From contig JBIQJY010000055.1 of assembly GCA_044507065.1 (NCBI GenBank), forward strand, positions 1 through 22,476: a DNA stretch of 22,476 nt, written 5' to 3'. This document shows positions 21,996 to 22,476 of the stretch, piece after piece. How positions within the stretch are numbered: the first letter of the stretch is position 1; each line of letters starts with the position of its first letter. Made by a program: the position numbers and the translations under genes. Source of the DNA: SCN-69-37 sp044507065. GTDB taxonomy: Bacteria > Acidobacteriota > Vicinamibacteria > Vicinamibacterales > SCN-69-37. Under the pieces are notes generated by a model. It did not search any database and was not told the origin of the DNA. It saw only the letters and a program-made list of their open reading frames with translations.

Positions 21996-22476
21996 CGACG
22001 CCCATCACCGTCCTGCTCGTCGACGATCATCATCTGGTCCGCCGCGGCTTCCGCCGCCTGATCGAGGACGATCCCGCGCTTCGCGTGGTGGGCGAGGCGA
22101 GCACCGGCGACGACGCCCTGCAGATGACACTCGACCTGGGACCCGACGTCGTCGTGATGGACTGCGCGATGCCCGGCACGAGCGGGCTCGTGGCGACGCG
22201 GCGCATTCTCGAGCGAAGTCCCTCGACAGCGGTGTTGATGCTGAGCATGCACGCCGAACAGACGCTCGTGTCGCAGGCCATTGGCGCCGGCGCGCGGGGC
22301 TACGTCCTGAAGAACGCTGTCGATCTCGACCTGGCATCGGCGGTCAAGCGTGTGGCTGCCGGCGAAACCGTGCTGGATCCAGGCGTGCGTTCTCCCGACG
22401 AACTGAAGGGCGAGGCAAATCACGGCCTGCGGCCGCGGGAACTCGAAGTGCTGCAGCTCATCTGCCAGGGCCACTC
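21992..22476 (+). CDS. NarL/FixJ-type response regulator (3' end beyond the window)
   Basis: About 161 residues are visible. The receiver domain has Asp11-Asp12 (LLVDDH), phosphoacceptor Asp57 in VVMDCAMPG, Ser85 in the MLSMHA stretch and Lys107 in YVLKNA. The LuxR-type helix-turn-helix begins at about residue 146 (LRPRELEVLQLICQGHS) and is cut by the window end. It should bind DNA after phosphorylation by the kinase it overlaps. Full NarL proteins have about 210 residues, so roughly 50 are missing. Targets are unknown; the neighbouring CRTAC1/TPR genes are obvious candidates by position only. Confidence 0.92.
   Translation, partial: MTTPITVLLVDDHHLVRRGFRRLIEDDPALRVVGEASTGDDALQMTLDLGPDVVVMDCAMPGTSGLVATRRILERSPSTAVLMLSMHAEQTLVSQAIGAGARGYVLKNAVDLDLASAVKRVAAGETVLDPGVRSPDELKGEANHGLRPRELEVLQLICQGH

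Overview
The window is about 22 kb of GC-rich bacterial DNA, densely packed with genes, with two 100-N scaffold gaps (6579-6678 and 14252-14351), so it looks like a draft or metagenome-assembled scaffold. Several things suggest an Acidobacteriota-type genome, perhaps Vicinamibacteria: several secreted FG-GAP/ASPIC-UnbV (CRTAC1-like) proteins next to TPR proteins, a response regulator fused to a thioredoxin-reductase-like flavoprotein, a free-standing TrpB2, and -10 boxes placed directly upstream of start codons. This taxonomic call is inference. No rRNA, tRNA, CRISPR array, insertion sequence or phage gene was seen.

Layout. (1) 25-1182 (-) is a secreted YVTN-type beta-propeller, divergent from (2) 1232-5292 (+), a tight three-gene operon: a D-2-hydroxyacid dehydrogenase, a soluble histidine kinase with a cNMP-type sensor domain, and a receiver/glutaredoxin-like/thioredoxin-reductase-like fusion. 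This looks like a two-component system whose output is a redox enzyme. (3) 5350-9237 (-) holds a serine beta-lactamase-like hydrolase, a tandem GGTGCG repeat tract interrupted by the first gap, a membrane-anchored M23 peptidase, a small zinc-ribbon-like protein and a membrane protein of unknown function. (4) 9429-13423 (+) holds a lipoprotein Cu/Zn superoxide dismutase, a TrpB2-type tryptophan synthase beta chain, an exported two-BON-domain protein and a carbon-nitrogen hydrolase. (5) 13439-18806 (-) is a translationally coupled run of TPR protein, CRTAC1 protein and TPR/FG-GAP hybrid protein (the hybrid contains the second gap). (6) 18878-22476 (+) is a divergent second CRTAC1 protein, followed by a membrane histidine kinase (HisKA_3) and a NarL-type response regulator cut by the window end.

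The observations most worth following are the dehydrogenase/kinase/receiver-flavoprotein operon, whose reductase module lacks the CxxC; the TPR/CRTAC1 export cluster beside a two-component system; a recurring TAnnnT box six to eight bases before start codons, predicting leaderless mRNAs; a hairpin that covers the ribosome binding site of trpB2; and an M23 peptidase with a Gln at an expected zinc-ligand position.
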